A DNA stretch of 56,874 nucleotides, taken from the IMG/VR virus record IMGVR_UViG_3300045970_000182, positions 1-56,874 of that record; one strand, 5' to 3'. Source of the DNA: a virus. Below, piece after piece: positions 34,034 through 41,170 of the stretch. Below the pieces are notes generated by a model. It did not search any database and was not told the DNA's origin. It worked only from the letters and a program-made list of their open reading frames with translations. The first letter of the stretch is position 1; each line of letters starts with the position of its first letter. The position numbers were made by a program, and so were the translations under genes.

Positions 34034-34687
34034 ATGATTAAATATATAAACTGCTGCCATTGCGGAATACATACAGAATTACCTAAATCAAACCCTTATA
34101 AAAAGTTTTGCTCGATTAAATGTGGAGCATTATTTCAAAATAAAGATAAAATAAATCTGTTAGCGGTCGAATACGAAAAATCACCTAATATATGTTTCAC
34201 ATGCGAATGTAATCTGCCGTACTCGAAAAGACATAATAAATATTGTTCACGATCTTGTTCCGCGAAAACTACAAAAAATAATACTACTCACGGAAAATAC
34301 ATAATAATAGAGAAAGAATGTATTATATGCAAATCTATAACAACCAATAACAAAGTATGTTCGACATCTTGTAGGAAAGTTTTATTATCAAGACCAAGGA
34401 AATATTTTACAGAGGAAGAAAGATTACATGCTAAACGGGCAATACAGCGTGAAGCAAATGCTCGATATTGTGCCAAAAAGAAGTATAATACGCCAGTGGA
34501 TGAAGATTTATCTGCTATAAAACTTTTTTACAGAAATTGTCCGATGGGATATGAAGTAGATCATAAAACACCTATATCTAAAGGTGGTGCCCATTCTTTA
34601 GTAAATATGCAATACCTTACTATCTCTAATAATAGAAAGAAACATGCTAAGTTAGATTGGTGCCCCGAAGACGAATCAAACGTCTGA
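34034..34687 (+). CDS. HNH homing endonuclease with zinc ribbons
   Basis: From ATG 34034 (MIKYINCCHCGIHTELPKS) the protein has two or three Cys-pair zinc ribbons (CCHCG..FCSIKC, CFTCEC..YCSRSC, CIICK..VCSTSC). The HNH nuclease follows: GYEVDHKTPISKGGAHSLVN, then MQYLTISNNRKKH. ATG 34016 and 34019 are alternative starts; GATAAATA at 34020-34027 suggests a leaderless message from 34034. The last 30 nt are antisense to the tRNA-Arg(CCU) gene, so stop and tRNA 3' end share sequence. Confidence 0.8.
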   Translation: MIKYINCCHCGIHTELPKSNPYKKFCSIKCGALFQNKDKINLLAVEYEKSPNICFTCECNLPYSKRHNKYCSRSCSAKTTKNNTTHGKYIIIEKECIICKSITTNNKVCSTSCRKVLLSRPRKYFTEEERLHAKRAIQREANARYCAKKKYNTPVDEDLSAIKLFYRNCPMGYEVDHKTPISKGGAHSLVNMQYLTISNNRKKHAKLDWCPEDESNV

Positions 34688-34733
34688 CCTTATTCTTAGG
34701 AGGAATTTGCTCTATTCACTGAGCTACCGGGGC
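34658..34733 (-). tRNA. tRNA-Arg (anticodon CCU)
   Basis: 76 nt with encoded CCA. Acceptor GCCCCGG/TCGGGGC, D arm TAGCTCAGTGAATAGAGC, anticodon loop CTCCTAA (CCU, reads AGG), T loop TTTGATT. The 3' part is overlapped antisense by the end of the HNH gene. Confidence 0.85.
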
Positions 34734-34760
34734 CTATTCTATACGTTGAACTATAGCGAT

Positions 34761-34979
34761 TTAGTTTTCTATTTGAGTAGTGTAATACTCGGGAGATTCG
34801 CTTATACGGATTAATGCTATCTCTCTTGCTTTGGCTCTATCATTAACTTGCTTTGTTTCAGCCATTATACCCCTTGCCAATTTCACTACTAAGTCCGTAT
34901 ATGTTAAACTATGTTTTTCTTTAACTTGGTCGAAAGATACCGTTGCATAGTCATGTGCTTCGTGCTCTCTTGTACCCAT
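34761..34979 (-). CDS. Small hypothetical protein, 72 aa
   Basis: A helical, charged product (MGTREHEAHDYATVSFDQ onward) starting one base downstream of the glutaredoxin stop. No motif is recognised. It is probably co-translated with glutaredoxin. Confidence 0.5.
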   Translation of the reverse strand: MGTREHEAHDYATVSFDQVKEKHSLTYTDLVVKLARGIMAETKQVNDRAKAREIALIRISESPEYYTTQIEN

Positions 34980-35213
34980 CTACACACCTGCTAACGTCTG
35001 TCGCAAACCCATATATCCACCTGGTACAAAATCACCATTAATAAAAATCTGCGGGATTGTTCTGACTTTGCTTCCGATTCGTCCTTCCAATGTCTGCAAG
35101 TTTTCAGGGGAGCCAACATCTATATAGTTATACTCTATATCACGTGTTTCGCATAGTTGAACTGCCTGTGTGCAATAGTTGCACGAACTTGCCCCATATA
35201 TCTCTACTTTCAT
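34980..35213 (-). CDS. nrdC: Glutaredoxin
   Basis: The 77-residue product is a compact thioredoxin-fold reductant: MKVEIYGASSCNYCTQAV carries the C-N-Y-C active site (residues 11-14), and VRTIPQIFINGDFVPGGYMG has the conserved cis-Pro (TIPQ) and Gly-Gly turn. T4 glutaredoxin (NrdC) supplies electrons to ribonucleotide reductase, and the same role is likely, though no nrdA/B lies in the window. Confidence 0.88.
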   Translation of the reverse strand: MKVEIYGASSCNYCTQAVQLCETRDIEYNYIDVGSPENLQTLEGRIGSKVRTIPQIFINGDFVPGGYMGLRQTLAGV

Positions 35214-35255
35214 ATTTGTTCTCCTTGGTTACTTACTTACCTAAAACTATTCACT

Positions 35256-35465
35256 CTAATCTATAAATGCCATAAATTCTAACCGACCATCCGGGTACTC
35301 AAATAGACCCAAAGAACACCCTGCTGTTTGCTGTCGATGGTGTTTTGGAAACTCTGTTACCTTTATAACAAGCACATTTTTTCTGTATGTTTCTGTTATT
35401 TTTATTACTTCCCCTTTGTATCCTTCGAACTGAAGTTTACTCCCTTCTTTATAATACGATGCCAT
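35256..35465 (-). CDS. Small hypothetical protein, 69 aa
   Basis: Beta-rich, SH3-like pattern (KLQFEGYKGEVIKITETY, VLVIKVTEFPKHH). Overlaps the upstream gene by 17 nt. Unknown function. Confidence 0.5.
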   Translation of the reverse strand: MASYYKEGSKLQFEGYKGEVIKITETYRKNVLVIKVTEFPKHHRQQTAGCSLGLFEYPDGRLEFMAFID

Positions 35466-35715
35466 TATTCCCTTTATTTTGCTGACTTGCAGCTATCATT
35501 TTGTTAGCAATTTCATTTGCTACCTCGTCTGCGGTTCTTCCGCCGCGTTTTGTATATTCTTTTAGTTGGTCTTTAATCCACTGTGGGAAATGAGATCCTG
35601 TTAAAGCATCTATATCAGCATCGGAATAGTTAGCTATATTATCCATCACCTTTTGTAGGTCGGGTTTCTTTTTCATTTTCTTAAAAAAGGTATCTTTACT
35701 TAAATAACTTCTCAT
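35449..35715 (-). CDS. Small hypothetical protein, 88 aa
   Basis: A helical, Lys/Asp-rich product with KRGGRTADEVANEIANKMIA. It overlaps the nuclease-like gene by one base. No family is recognised. Confidence 0.5.
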   Translation of the reverse strand: MRSYLSKDTFFKKMKKKPDLQKVMDNIANYSDADIDALTGSHFPQWIKDQLKEYTKRGGRTADEVANEIANKMIAASQQNKGNNGIVL

Positions 35716-36182
35716 TAATACACTACTTTATCATTGTTATATTCAAAACAATATACATTACCTGTGCTATATTGATTGTTATACGCAGTAACTAAAGAAA
35801 GATCAGAGTCTTTATAGAAATACATCTTACTATTATAGATGAAAATAATAGCCATATAGTCCAGCTTCTTTATTTTTACTACCTGTTGATAATCTTCGAA
35901 CTTTTTATCTACGGTAAAATAGAATTTTCCATCTATTAGGTATGCCCTTTTCTTAACCTTGGCATCAACAGCGAAGTTTTCTCCCAATTCGTTATAAACT
36001 ATAAAGTCTGGAATGACTACAGATCCTTTTGTTCCTATCATACGCGGTCCGCCACCGTCTTTATACTTCTGGCGCCTGCAGTCTTCTACCCAGTCGTTAT
36101 GCTTTGTTAGCCAGGGATAGATCTTGTCTTCACCTGCAATACCCATTGCAAGTTTTTCTTCGAAGTTATTTCTTAATCGCAT
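35715..36182 (-). CDS. Putative PD-(D/E)XK nuclease-like protein
   Basis: The 155-residue product has GIAGEDKIYPWLTKHNDW (a possible helix with catalytic Glu, about residue 18), GSVVIPDFIVYNELGENFAVDAKVKKRAYL (D at about 58 and D-A-K at 73), and a later beta-helix pattern. E..D..(D/E)xK spacing is that of PD-(D/E)XK nucleases such as Holliday-junction resolvases or restriction-like enzymes. A DNA-processing or anti-restriction role is possible. The start overlaps the NADAR gene by 17 nt. Confidence 0.55.
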   Translation of the reverse strand: MRLRNNFEEKLAMGIAGEDKIYPWLTKHNDWVEDCRRQKYKDGGGPRMIGTKGSVVIPDFIVYNELGENFAVDAKVKKRAYLIDGKFYFTVDKKFEDYQQVVKIKKLDYMAIIFIYNSKMYFYKDSDLSLVTAYNNQYSTGNVYCFEYNNDKVVY

Positions 36183-36642
36183 CTCTCACTCTCATTAGTG
36201 TAATACCGAGTAAGTTCTGACCGCGCCAAGTTGACTGGTCTAATGCGCGTGGATCATCTTCTGCTAGCCCTATACCCCATATTCTATCAACAGGACTTGC
36301 TTCTACAATAATAGTATCGCCTGTATTCAGTAATGCTTCTTTCAATAAGGGATTTTGATTAAACTTTTCAAATAATCCCTCAACCATTATATCGACTCGT
36401 TTTTCAGCCCATACTGCTTCGTCGTAGTTTGCAACCATTCTACCTAAATCTTTCTGCTCTTTAGGATTACCGGTTAATAGGATGGCATGAGCAGTATTAA
36501 CATCGCCAAATAGCATAGCTTTTTGATACATCATGTATTGCTCACCTCGGGAAAATGTGATACCGTTGTGTGTAAAAATGCTAGGATACCAGTTGGAGAA
36601 AGGCGACCTATTCTGCCAAAAGAAGGTAAAGTTGTGTGTCAT
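36166..36642 (-). CDS. NADAR-family protein (YbiA/RibX-like)
   Basis: The 158-residue sequence has the family features: FFWQNRSPFSNWYPSIF, GITFSRGEQYMMYQKAMLFGD, RMVANYDEAVWAEKRVDIMV, and the C-terminal DRIWGIGLAEDDPRA followed by GQNLLGITLMRVR. YbiA-like proteins act on riboflavin-pathway intermediates. Related NADAR proteins remove ADP-ribose from guanine in DNA in DarT1-type toxin systems. On a phage the second activity would be a counter-defence. Which one applies cannot be told from sequence. Confidence 0.85.
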   Translation of the reverse strand: MTHNFTFFWQNRSPFSNWYPSIFTHNGITFSRGEQYMMYQKAMLFGDVNTAHAILLTGNPKEQKDLGRMVANYDEAVWAEKRVDIMVEGLFEKFNQNPLLKEALLNTGDTIIVEASPVDRIWGIGLAEDDPRALDQSTWRGQNLLGITLMRVRDAIKK

Positions 36643-36664
36643 TGTTTGCTTTCGTAGTTAATGC

Positions 36665-36739
36665 TGGTCCGGCGTAGTGGAATCGAACCACTGTTTATTC
36701 TTTAGAAGAGAACTGTATTTTCCACTATACTAACGCCAG
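36665..36739 (-). tRNA. tRNA-Arg (anticodon UCU)
   Basis: 75 nt with encoded CCA. Acceptor CTGGCGT/ACGCCGG, anticodon stem GTTCT/AGAAT around CTTCTAA (UCU, reads AGA), T arm GTGG-TTCGATT-CCAC. AGA is a codon favoured in AT-rich genomes and rare in many proteobacterial hosts. Confidence 0.85.
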
Positions 36740-36743
36740 TATA

Positions 36744-36974
36744 TTATTTAATTCTTGTAACTCGGTGACTACCCTTGATGAATAGGTGCCAGTATTTACC
36801 TTTTGATTCTGCGCCCGACCATTTTTCAAATGCAGCGCGAGTAATACCAAATACACTGAATGCCCTACCATTTGATAACTTCATTGTTACCCGTTTGTTT
36901 GGCCGGTTATGTATTAGTTCAGAAATCCAGGTAGATGCTACACGCTTTTCTAATAACAGTTCTATTATTTTCAT
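36744..36974 (-). CDS. KTSC-like small protein with capsid-targeting-like leader
   Basis: The 76-residue product starts MKIIELLLEKRVAS, a T4-CTS-like leader with a possible cut after LLE. The rest, VTMKLSNGRAFSVFGITRAAF then GKYWHLFIKGSHRVTRI, matches the pattern of KTSC domains (short beta domain ending in a G-x-Y-F..I-R-x-x-Y/H-x-x-x-R/K-I block), reported in phage and plasmid proteins that may bind nucleic acid. It overlaps the Tat-motif gene by 4 nt. Confidence 0.55.
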   Translation of the reverse strand: MKIIELLLEKRVASTWISELIHNRPNKRVTMKLSNGRAFSVFGITRAAFEKWSGAESKGKYWHLFIKGSHRVTRIK

Positions 36975-38164
36975 TTCTTCTTTTGCTTTATGCCGGCTAA
37001 GTCTTTCATTCTTTGCAATTCGGGTGTCAACATATCAGGTGTTTTATCAGGGGCGGGTAATGCAAGTGGTTTATCATCGTCTGCATATTGTACAGGGCCC
37101 ATATCTATCGGTTCTTGTTTATCTTGTTCTTTATCAAATGGCTTATTTACATACTGTTTAAGTTTAACAGCGGCAAGTGCGGCAAGTCTAGCAATGGTAG
37201 GCAATATACCGGCTGAACTACCGGCTGTATTAGCAGCCGCTAATACATCTTTAGCTGACTTAACGACTTCGGGCGGAATTCCTGTCGCATTATTTATAAT
37301 ATCTTTGGCAGAAGCCACTATAGATGGTATGCCAGCTGGAATACCGTCTGCTGTGTCCGACGATGCATCTGTTGGTTCATTTGCTAGTTCAGCCGAGCGT
37401 ATATTATTATCGTGTGTTGCTTGTAAATGCCTTTCTTCACGGTCTGCATCATATGCAGATTTTGCACCAGTATACGGAGGGACAGAAGCTGGATTAACGG
37501 TACCTTTGCTGGGCACATAGTTTAGATATTCGTCGACTCGTTTCCCTGCCTTTATCATTTCATCTGCTGTATATGTATCATCTACACCCTGACATAAACT
37601 ATCAGACGGGCTACCCTCTATTGTAATAGGTTTTCCGTTTTTATCAAAAAACGATAAAATACCGTGGTCATTTAAGCACTCTACATTACCTGTATTTGCA
37701 ACCAAAAACGGCACACCATTAGGTGATTTTCCTATATAAAAATGTTTACCCCACGGAGTAAGTCCAGTCTTATTATTATCGGCTATTGAGGTTACATCGT
37801 TTACACCCGGTGACCAATGAGATATATCGTCGTCGTATTCGCGATGATCCCACCCTTTTTCCGCATATTCCTCGGCTTCAGAACTATTCCATGCATCTGC
37901 ATCCTCTTTAGCAGCACCCAAGAACTTACCTGCAGACTGGACTAAGGCAGATGCTATTGCTGACGCTGGCAAACTTCCGGTAGTTGCTGCTACCGCACTG
38001 GCAGGGCTCAACACACTAGCTGCGGTCCCTTTTGCTACAGTTCCCACAGTGCTTGCTAACCCTGGATGAGCTGCAACTGCTGCGGCTGCGCCAACTTTTC
38101 TTAAGAAAGATCTGCGACTAGGATTATCGGGCTCGCCAGCCTCAAGTATTTCTTTTAAGTTCAT
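36971..38164 (-). CDS. Protein with capsid-targeting-like leader followed by twin-arginine motif
   Basis: The 397-residue product begins MNLKEILEAGEPDN (CTS-like, possible cut ILE|A) and continues PSRRSFLRKVGAAAAVAA, a near-perfect Tat signal (S-R-R-x-F-L-R-K plus a hydrophobic stretch to about residue 45). A folded middle region follows (WGKHFYIGKSPNGVPFLVAN; two Cys) and then a disordered Pro/Asp-rich tail with a terminal LTPELQRMKDLAGIKQ helix. If the leader is removed in the capsid, the Tat signal would become N-terminal and could direct export of an injected, folded protein. GATAAATA ends 4 nt before the ATG. Confidence 0.6.
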   Translation of the reverse strand: MNLKEILEAGEPDNPSRRSFLRKVGAAAAVAAHPGLASTVGTVAKGTAASVLSPASAVAATTGSLPASAIASALVQSAGKFLGAAKEDADAWNSSEAEEYAEKGWDHREYDDDISHWSPGVNDVTSIADNNKTGLTPWGKHFYIGKSPNGVPFLVANTGNVECLNDHGILSFFDKNGKPITIEGSPSDSLCQGVDDTYTADEMIKAGKRVDEYLNYVPSKGTVNPASVPPYTGAKSAYDADREERHLQATHDNNIRSAELANEPTDASSDTADGIPAGIPSIVASAKDIINNATGIPPEVVKSAKDVLAAANTAGSSAGILPTIARLAALAAVKLKQYVNKPFDKEQDKQEPIDMGPVQYADDDKPLALPAPDKTPDMLTPELQRMKDLAGIKQKKK

Positions 38165-38181
38165 CCAGTATTTATCAAAAA

Positions 38182-38271
38182 TGGCGGAAGATAATAGAAT
38201 CGAACTATTGCCTATTCATCATAAGCAGGGCGGTTTTCGAGGCCGTTTAACTCCCAGAGTACCTATCTTCC
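38182..38271 (-). tRNA. tRNA-Ser (anticodon CGA)
   Basis: 90 nt with encoded CCA and G discriminator. Acceptor GGAAGAT/ATCTTCC, long variable arm as expected for Ser, anticodon loop CTCGAAA (CGA, reads UCG), T loop TTCGATT. The base pair 31-39 is C.A, as also in the amber tRNA here. Confidence 0.8.
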
Positions 38272-38276
38272 ATTTC

Positions 38277-38372
38277 AGTATAGCTTAATAATGCCTACCA
38301 AGGTCTCAAAGGGAATCGAACCCTCCAGTTTCATTTTCAAGTTGAATTAGTTTTTGTTGCTGAAACTATACT
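38277..38372 (-). ncRNA. Y-RNA-like transcript B (YrlA-like, tRNA-mimic module)
   Basis: The 96-nt segment lies exactly between two tRNAs. Its ends pair (AGTATAGTTT with AAGCTATACT, 10 bp including one G-U). Inside, a T arm GAGGG-TTCGATT-CCCTT is followed, not preceded, by a D-arm-like ACCTTGGTAGG, with AATG/CATT enclosing both. This inverted T-then-D order closed by a long terminal stem is the layout of bacterial Y RNAs. The first single-stranded bases after the stem, CAGCAA, are identical in element A at 41171. It is probably released by tRNA processing on both sides. Confidence 0.6.
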
Positions 38373-38379
38373 TTAAAGT

Positions 38380-38471
38380 TGGTACGAGCGGAGAGGATCG
38401 AACTCTCTCAAGAACGCTAATCTGGCGCTAAAAGGTTTATAAGACCTCTCTGACTTCCAAGTCTCGCTCGC
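38380..38471 (-). tRNA. Type II tRNA, anticodon read as UAU (identity uncertain)
   Basis: 92 nt with encoded CCA. Acceptor GCGAGCG/CGCTCGT, anticodon stem GAGGT/ACCTT around CTTATAA (UAU), a long variable arm (AGCGC/GCGTT stem), T arm GAGAG-TTCGATC-CTCTC. A long variable arm normally marks Leu, Ser or Tyr, so a UAU anticodon (Ile AUA) is odd. The D arm (GACT-TGGA-AGTC) is also short. It may be a Leu-type tRNA with altered decoding. Confidence 0.65.
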
Positions 38472-38488
38472 ATATTCTTTTACTTCTT

Positions 38489-38593
38489 TTACTTCTTGCG
38501 CGAAGCCCACCATGTTTTAACCTGATTCCAGATCATGATCCAAAATGGTGCAAATGCTGCGCCTACTGCTATACCTATAATCAAGTTTAACAT
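38489..38593 (-). CDS. Tiny single-span membrane protein, 34 aa
   Basis: ATG 38593 is preceded by AGGAGATAG. The product MLNLIIGIAVGAAFAPFW then MIWNQVKTWWASRKK is one hydrophobic helix (residues 2-22) and a basic aromatic tail, an inner-membrane orientation with the tail inside. Similar tiny membrane proteins are scattered in T4-like genomes, function unknown. It lies inside the tRNA cluster. Confidence 0.7.
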   Translation of the reverse strand: MLNLIIGIAVGAAFAPFWIMIWNQVKTWWASRKK

Positions 38594-38641
38594 AATCTAT
38601 CTCCTGTGCGTTATACGCAATATTATTTATCTTTACTAAAA

Positions 38642-38715
38642 TGGAGCGGGATGGGAGAATCGAACTCCCGACTTCAGTTTGGAAAACTGAGGTAATGCCA
38701 TTTTACGAATCCCGC
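38642..38715 (-). tRNA. tRNA-Gly (anticodon UCC)
   Basis: 74 nt with encoded CCA. Acceptor GCGGGAT/ATCCCGC, anticodon stem TCAGT/ACTGA around TTTCCAA (UCC), T arm GGGAG-TTCGATT-CTCCC. Confidence 0.88.
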
Positions 38716-38719
38716 GTAT

Positions 38720-38795
38720 TGGTGCCCTTAGTCGGATTCGAACTGACCACCTACTGATTACAAAACAGTTGCTCTGCCAAATGAGCTATAAGGGC
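38720..38795 (-). tRNA. tRNA-Thr (anticodon UGU)
   Basis: 76 nt with encoded CCA. Acceptor GCCCTTA/TAAGGGC, D arm TAGCTCATTTGGCAGAGC, anticodon loop TTTGTAA (UGU, reads ACA), T loop TTCGAAT. Confidence 0.88.
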
Positions 38796-38840
38796 TTAAT
38801 CTTATTTATACGTTTATTATACAACTAAATGTATTATTGG

Positions 38841-39257
38841 TCAACTACACCAATCGGACTTTGGACCTATTCCTGTATATGGCCGAGCAAGACTATTCTT
38901 AAGCAGTTCTGCGCCAACATCTACGTTAGCAATAACCACTATTCCGTCTATGCGGCCGCCATATTTGTCCCATTTAACATTCTTAACTGTCATTGTAGTT
39001 TCTTTACCAACCAACGTTTTAACAAATGCTTTTGCTTCTAACCCCTTAGCTTTCTCGGCAGGGCATTTAGCAAGATAGGAAGTTTCGGGAGTATCTATTC
39101 CCAATATTCTAATCGATACATTACACAAAGGGCAGGGTAATGCAAGGGTGGAACTTATTGTGTCACCATCTACTACAGCCCTGATTGGTAATACCAAGTT
39201 GGCGGCGGAAGCGCATACAGCAGATAAAAATGCAACAGTAACTAAAAACCTTTTCAT
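38841..39257 (-). CDS. Exported staphylococcal-nuclease-like thermonuclease
   Basis: I start at ATG 39257 (MKRFLVTVAFLSAVCASA), which has GAGGAG upstream and gives a clean Sec signal peptide cut after ASA. The mature domain has the SNase pattern: PIRAVVDGDTI, VSIRILGIDTPET, LEAKAFVKTLVG, WDKYGGRIDGIV, and a C-terminal ARPYTG. Such enzymes are Ca-dependent DNA/RNA nucleases. An exported phage nuclease could degrade competing DNA in the periplasm or host DNA after lysis. Late-type box at 39294-39301. Confidence 0.85.
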   Translation of the reverse strand: MKRFLVTVAFLSAVCASAANLVLPIRAVVDGDTISSTLALPCPLCNVSIRILGIDTPETSYLAKCPAEKAKGLEAKAFVKTLVGKETTMTVKNVKWDKYGGRIDGIVVIANVDVGAELLKNSLARPYTGIGPKSDWCS

Positions 39258-39293
39258 AATACTCCTCGGCCAAAAATAAGCCCTCATGATATA

Positions 39294-39301
39294 TATTTAT
39301 C
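39294..39301 (-). promoter_or_regulatory. Late-promoter-like box GATAAATA before the thermonuclease
   Basis: GATAAATATATATC on the minus strand about 37 nt before ATG 39257, followed by a GAGGAG site. Confidence 0.55.
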
Positions 39302-39328
39302 ATAAGGGCGTATTCGGAGTATTTCTAC

Positions 39329-39538
39329 TTACTTTGCAGCAGATGCTTTTACAACTGGAGCGGATGCTTTCTTAGCAACCTTAAGTTCTTTGGCTTTCTT
39401 TGCTGGTGCAGAAGCTTTAACAACTGGTGCGGAAGCTACCACAGCTGGTGCAGATGCCTTAGCGACGGGTGCTGTAACTTGTGCAGATGCGGCAAACGAT
39501 GCGGCCAAAACAGCCAATACTAAAAGAGATTTCTTCAT
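39329..39538 (-). CDS. Secreted Ala/Lys/Val low-complexity peptide, 69 aa
   Basis: MKKSLLVLAVLAASFAASA is a strong Sec signal. The mature ~50 residues consist of degenerate repeats of V-K-A-S-A-P-V/A-V with Lys-Lys clusters. This is like small Ala/Pro-rich periplasmic proteins of betaproteobacteria. The sequence looks host-derived or co-opted. Possible roles are membrane or DNA binding. No domain is recognised. Confidence 0.6.
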   Translation of the reverse strand: MKKSLLVLAVLAASFAASAQVTAPVAKASAPAVVASAPVVKASAPAKKAKELKVAKKASAPVVKASAAK

Positions 39539-39645
39539 AATGTTCCTTGATGTGTTAATGCGAGTAAATCGCGTAGTTATTATTTATGCCTTACATACGA
39601 TTATAACGTAATAATCACGATTGGGCAACCTATCCAATATAGGCC

Positions 39646-39676
39646 CGCATAATGCGGGCCTATATGAACTCAACTT
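39646..39676 (-). terminator. Hairpin terminator after the Ro60-like gene
   Basis: ATATAGGCCCGCAT and ATGCGGGCCTATAT form a near-perfect long stem three bases after the stop region of the Ro60-like gene. Confidence 0.8.
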
Positions 39677-39678
39677 AC

Positions 39679-41115
39679 TTAAAAGTCGTAGCGTTCGACC
39701 ATTACAGTCTTCAACATAATGCTGATCGGTGTCATTTCTTCTCCACCTAACACTGACTTAACAATGCTTGGCGAGAATCCAGACACTAATGCAGCACCTA
39801 CCTTGTTGTAGGTAACCGGGCTGTTTCCAGCACGACCATTCAGATTCCAAAATACCACTTGTGGCACCTTGTAACCAGCTGCGGCATATTCTTGTTCGAT
39901 GAAGTCCATTGCGCTTACGCTAACAGATGAACCACCACTCGACATATATCCACGAACCTTACCTGATCCGCCTGTTGTTACACAAGCGTCGAATTCCATA
40001 TCTGACAAGATCAAGATCTTTGTAGGCATTTCTGCTTCCGAAACCTTGTGCTTTACTGCTGCATTCAAGATTAACTTAAATACCGCACCCAGATCTGTAT
40101 TCATAGACCAGTTGGAACGGGCCATTTGGTCGTAACGTTGTTCCAGCGTACCCTTCAAGTGCAGCATTTCTGGTGCACCAGAGAATGTAACGAACATATC
40201 CTTAAATACGCCGCCCATTCTTTCCGATGTATACAATCCCAAAGAGATCGCAACATCCATGGCAGTTACGCTTCCAGACACTGCTACACCACTCATCGAA
40301 CCCGATACGTCAACAACCGATAGGATGTTTTCGTCCGAACCTTCCAAATAGTTTGGCAATGCTGCCCATTGTGCGTTCGCAACAACCTTATCGCCGTTCT
40401 TCAACGAGCGGATAACGTCATATGGATACGCAACAGATGCGTTGATCTTTGCTTCGCCCGATACCAACTTTTCCTTGTAGACACCATACCCCTTCGGGTC
40501 GTGCTTCAAGAATGCCTTTTGGTAACGGCCAGCTGCTACAGACGGAACATGTGGGTAAACAATGTTTTCCCAATCACGAGCACACATCTTTTGTTCTACA
40601 GTTGTAGACATTCCAACCAATAACTTACGATATTGCTTAGGTGTCATACGCATATAGGCACGGATTTTGTTAGCTTCTGCACCTTGACGGGGCATCCACT
40701 TAGCGCATAAACCATCTTGCACGTCATTCAACGCGAAAGAGATCATACGCAACGCATCACGCTCCAAAGGAGTGCCAAATGTCACAAACAAGTCGTCCCA
40801 ACGACCAAGTTCCGGTACCTTCATCAACAGACGAGCTGCCAACTTTGGTTCAGTCTTAATCAAATGTGTAAACAACTTACGGAACGTATCGCGTTCACCT
40901 GCACCACCACGTGCATCACGTGCCCATTCAAGGACACGAACTGCTACTTCGGGGTCTTCTACCAACGCACCGACAAAGGTAGGTGTAATATCCTTACCAC
41001 GGCTTGCGCCGGCTAAGAAAAATAGGTCCACGTTCTTATTTAACGAGGATGCGTTTGTAACTGCGCCATTGGCTGTTACGGCTGTTGCGTTTACTGCTGC
41101 GAATAATGTGCTCAT
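39679..41115 (-). CDS. Ro60-like protein (TROVE/DUF2828-type alpha-solenoid plus vWA domain)
   Basis: Ro60 proteins are ring-shaped RNA-binding proteins that hold Y RNAs and misfolded RNA. The 478-residue product has helical-repeat signatures of the TROVE/DUF2828 group: VLEWARDARGGAGERDTFRK (62-81), VPELGRWDDLF (100-110), WMPRQG, KMCARDWENIVYPHVPS, and GEAKINASVAYPYDVI. A von Willebrand A domain follows with MIDAS motif DVSGS (269-273), then TDLG and a later Asp (LSDMEFDA). AAGGAG precedes the ATG. A Y-RNA-like element (41171-41279) lies 55 nt upstream on the same strand, which strengthens the assignment. Confidence 0.85.
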   Translation of the reverse strand: MSTLFAAVNATAVTANGAVTNASSLNKNVDLFFLAGASRGKDITPTFVGALVEDPEVAVRVLEWARDARGGAGERDTFRKLFTHLIKTEPKLAARLLMKVPELGRWDDLFVTFGTPLERDALRMISFALNDVQDGLCAKWMPRQGAEANKIRAYMRMTPKQYRKLLVGMSTTVEQKMCARDWENIVYPHVPSVAAGRYQKAFLKHDPKGYGVYKEKLVSGEAKINASVAYPYDVIRSLKNGDKVVANAQWAALPNYLEGSDENILSVVDVSGSMSGVAVSGSVTAMDVAISLGLYTSERMGGVFKDMFVTFSGAPEMLHLKGTLEQRYDQMARSNWSMNTDLGAVFKLILNAAVKHKVSEAEMPTKILILSDMEFDACVTTGGSGKVRGYMSSGGSSVSVSAMDFIEQEYAAAGYKVPQVVFWNLNGRAGNSPVTYNKVGAALVSGFSPSIVKSVLGGEEMTPISIMLKTVMVERYDF

Positions 41116-41170
41116 TTTACTTTCTCCTTCAGAATTGTTAATCTACGTTTTGCTGTTCAAATTCTTTATC

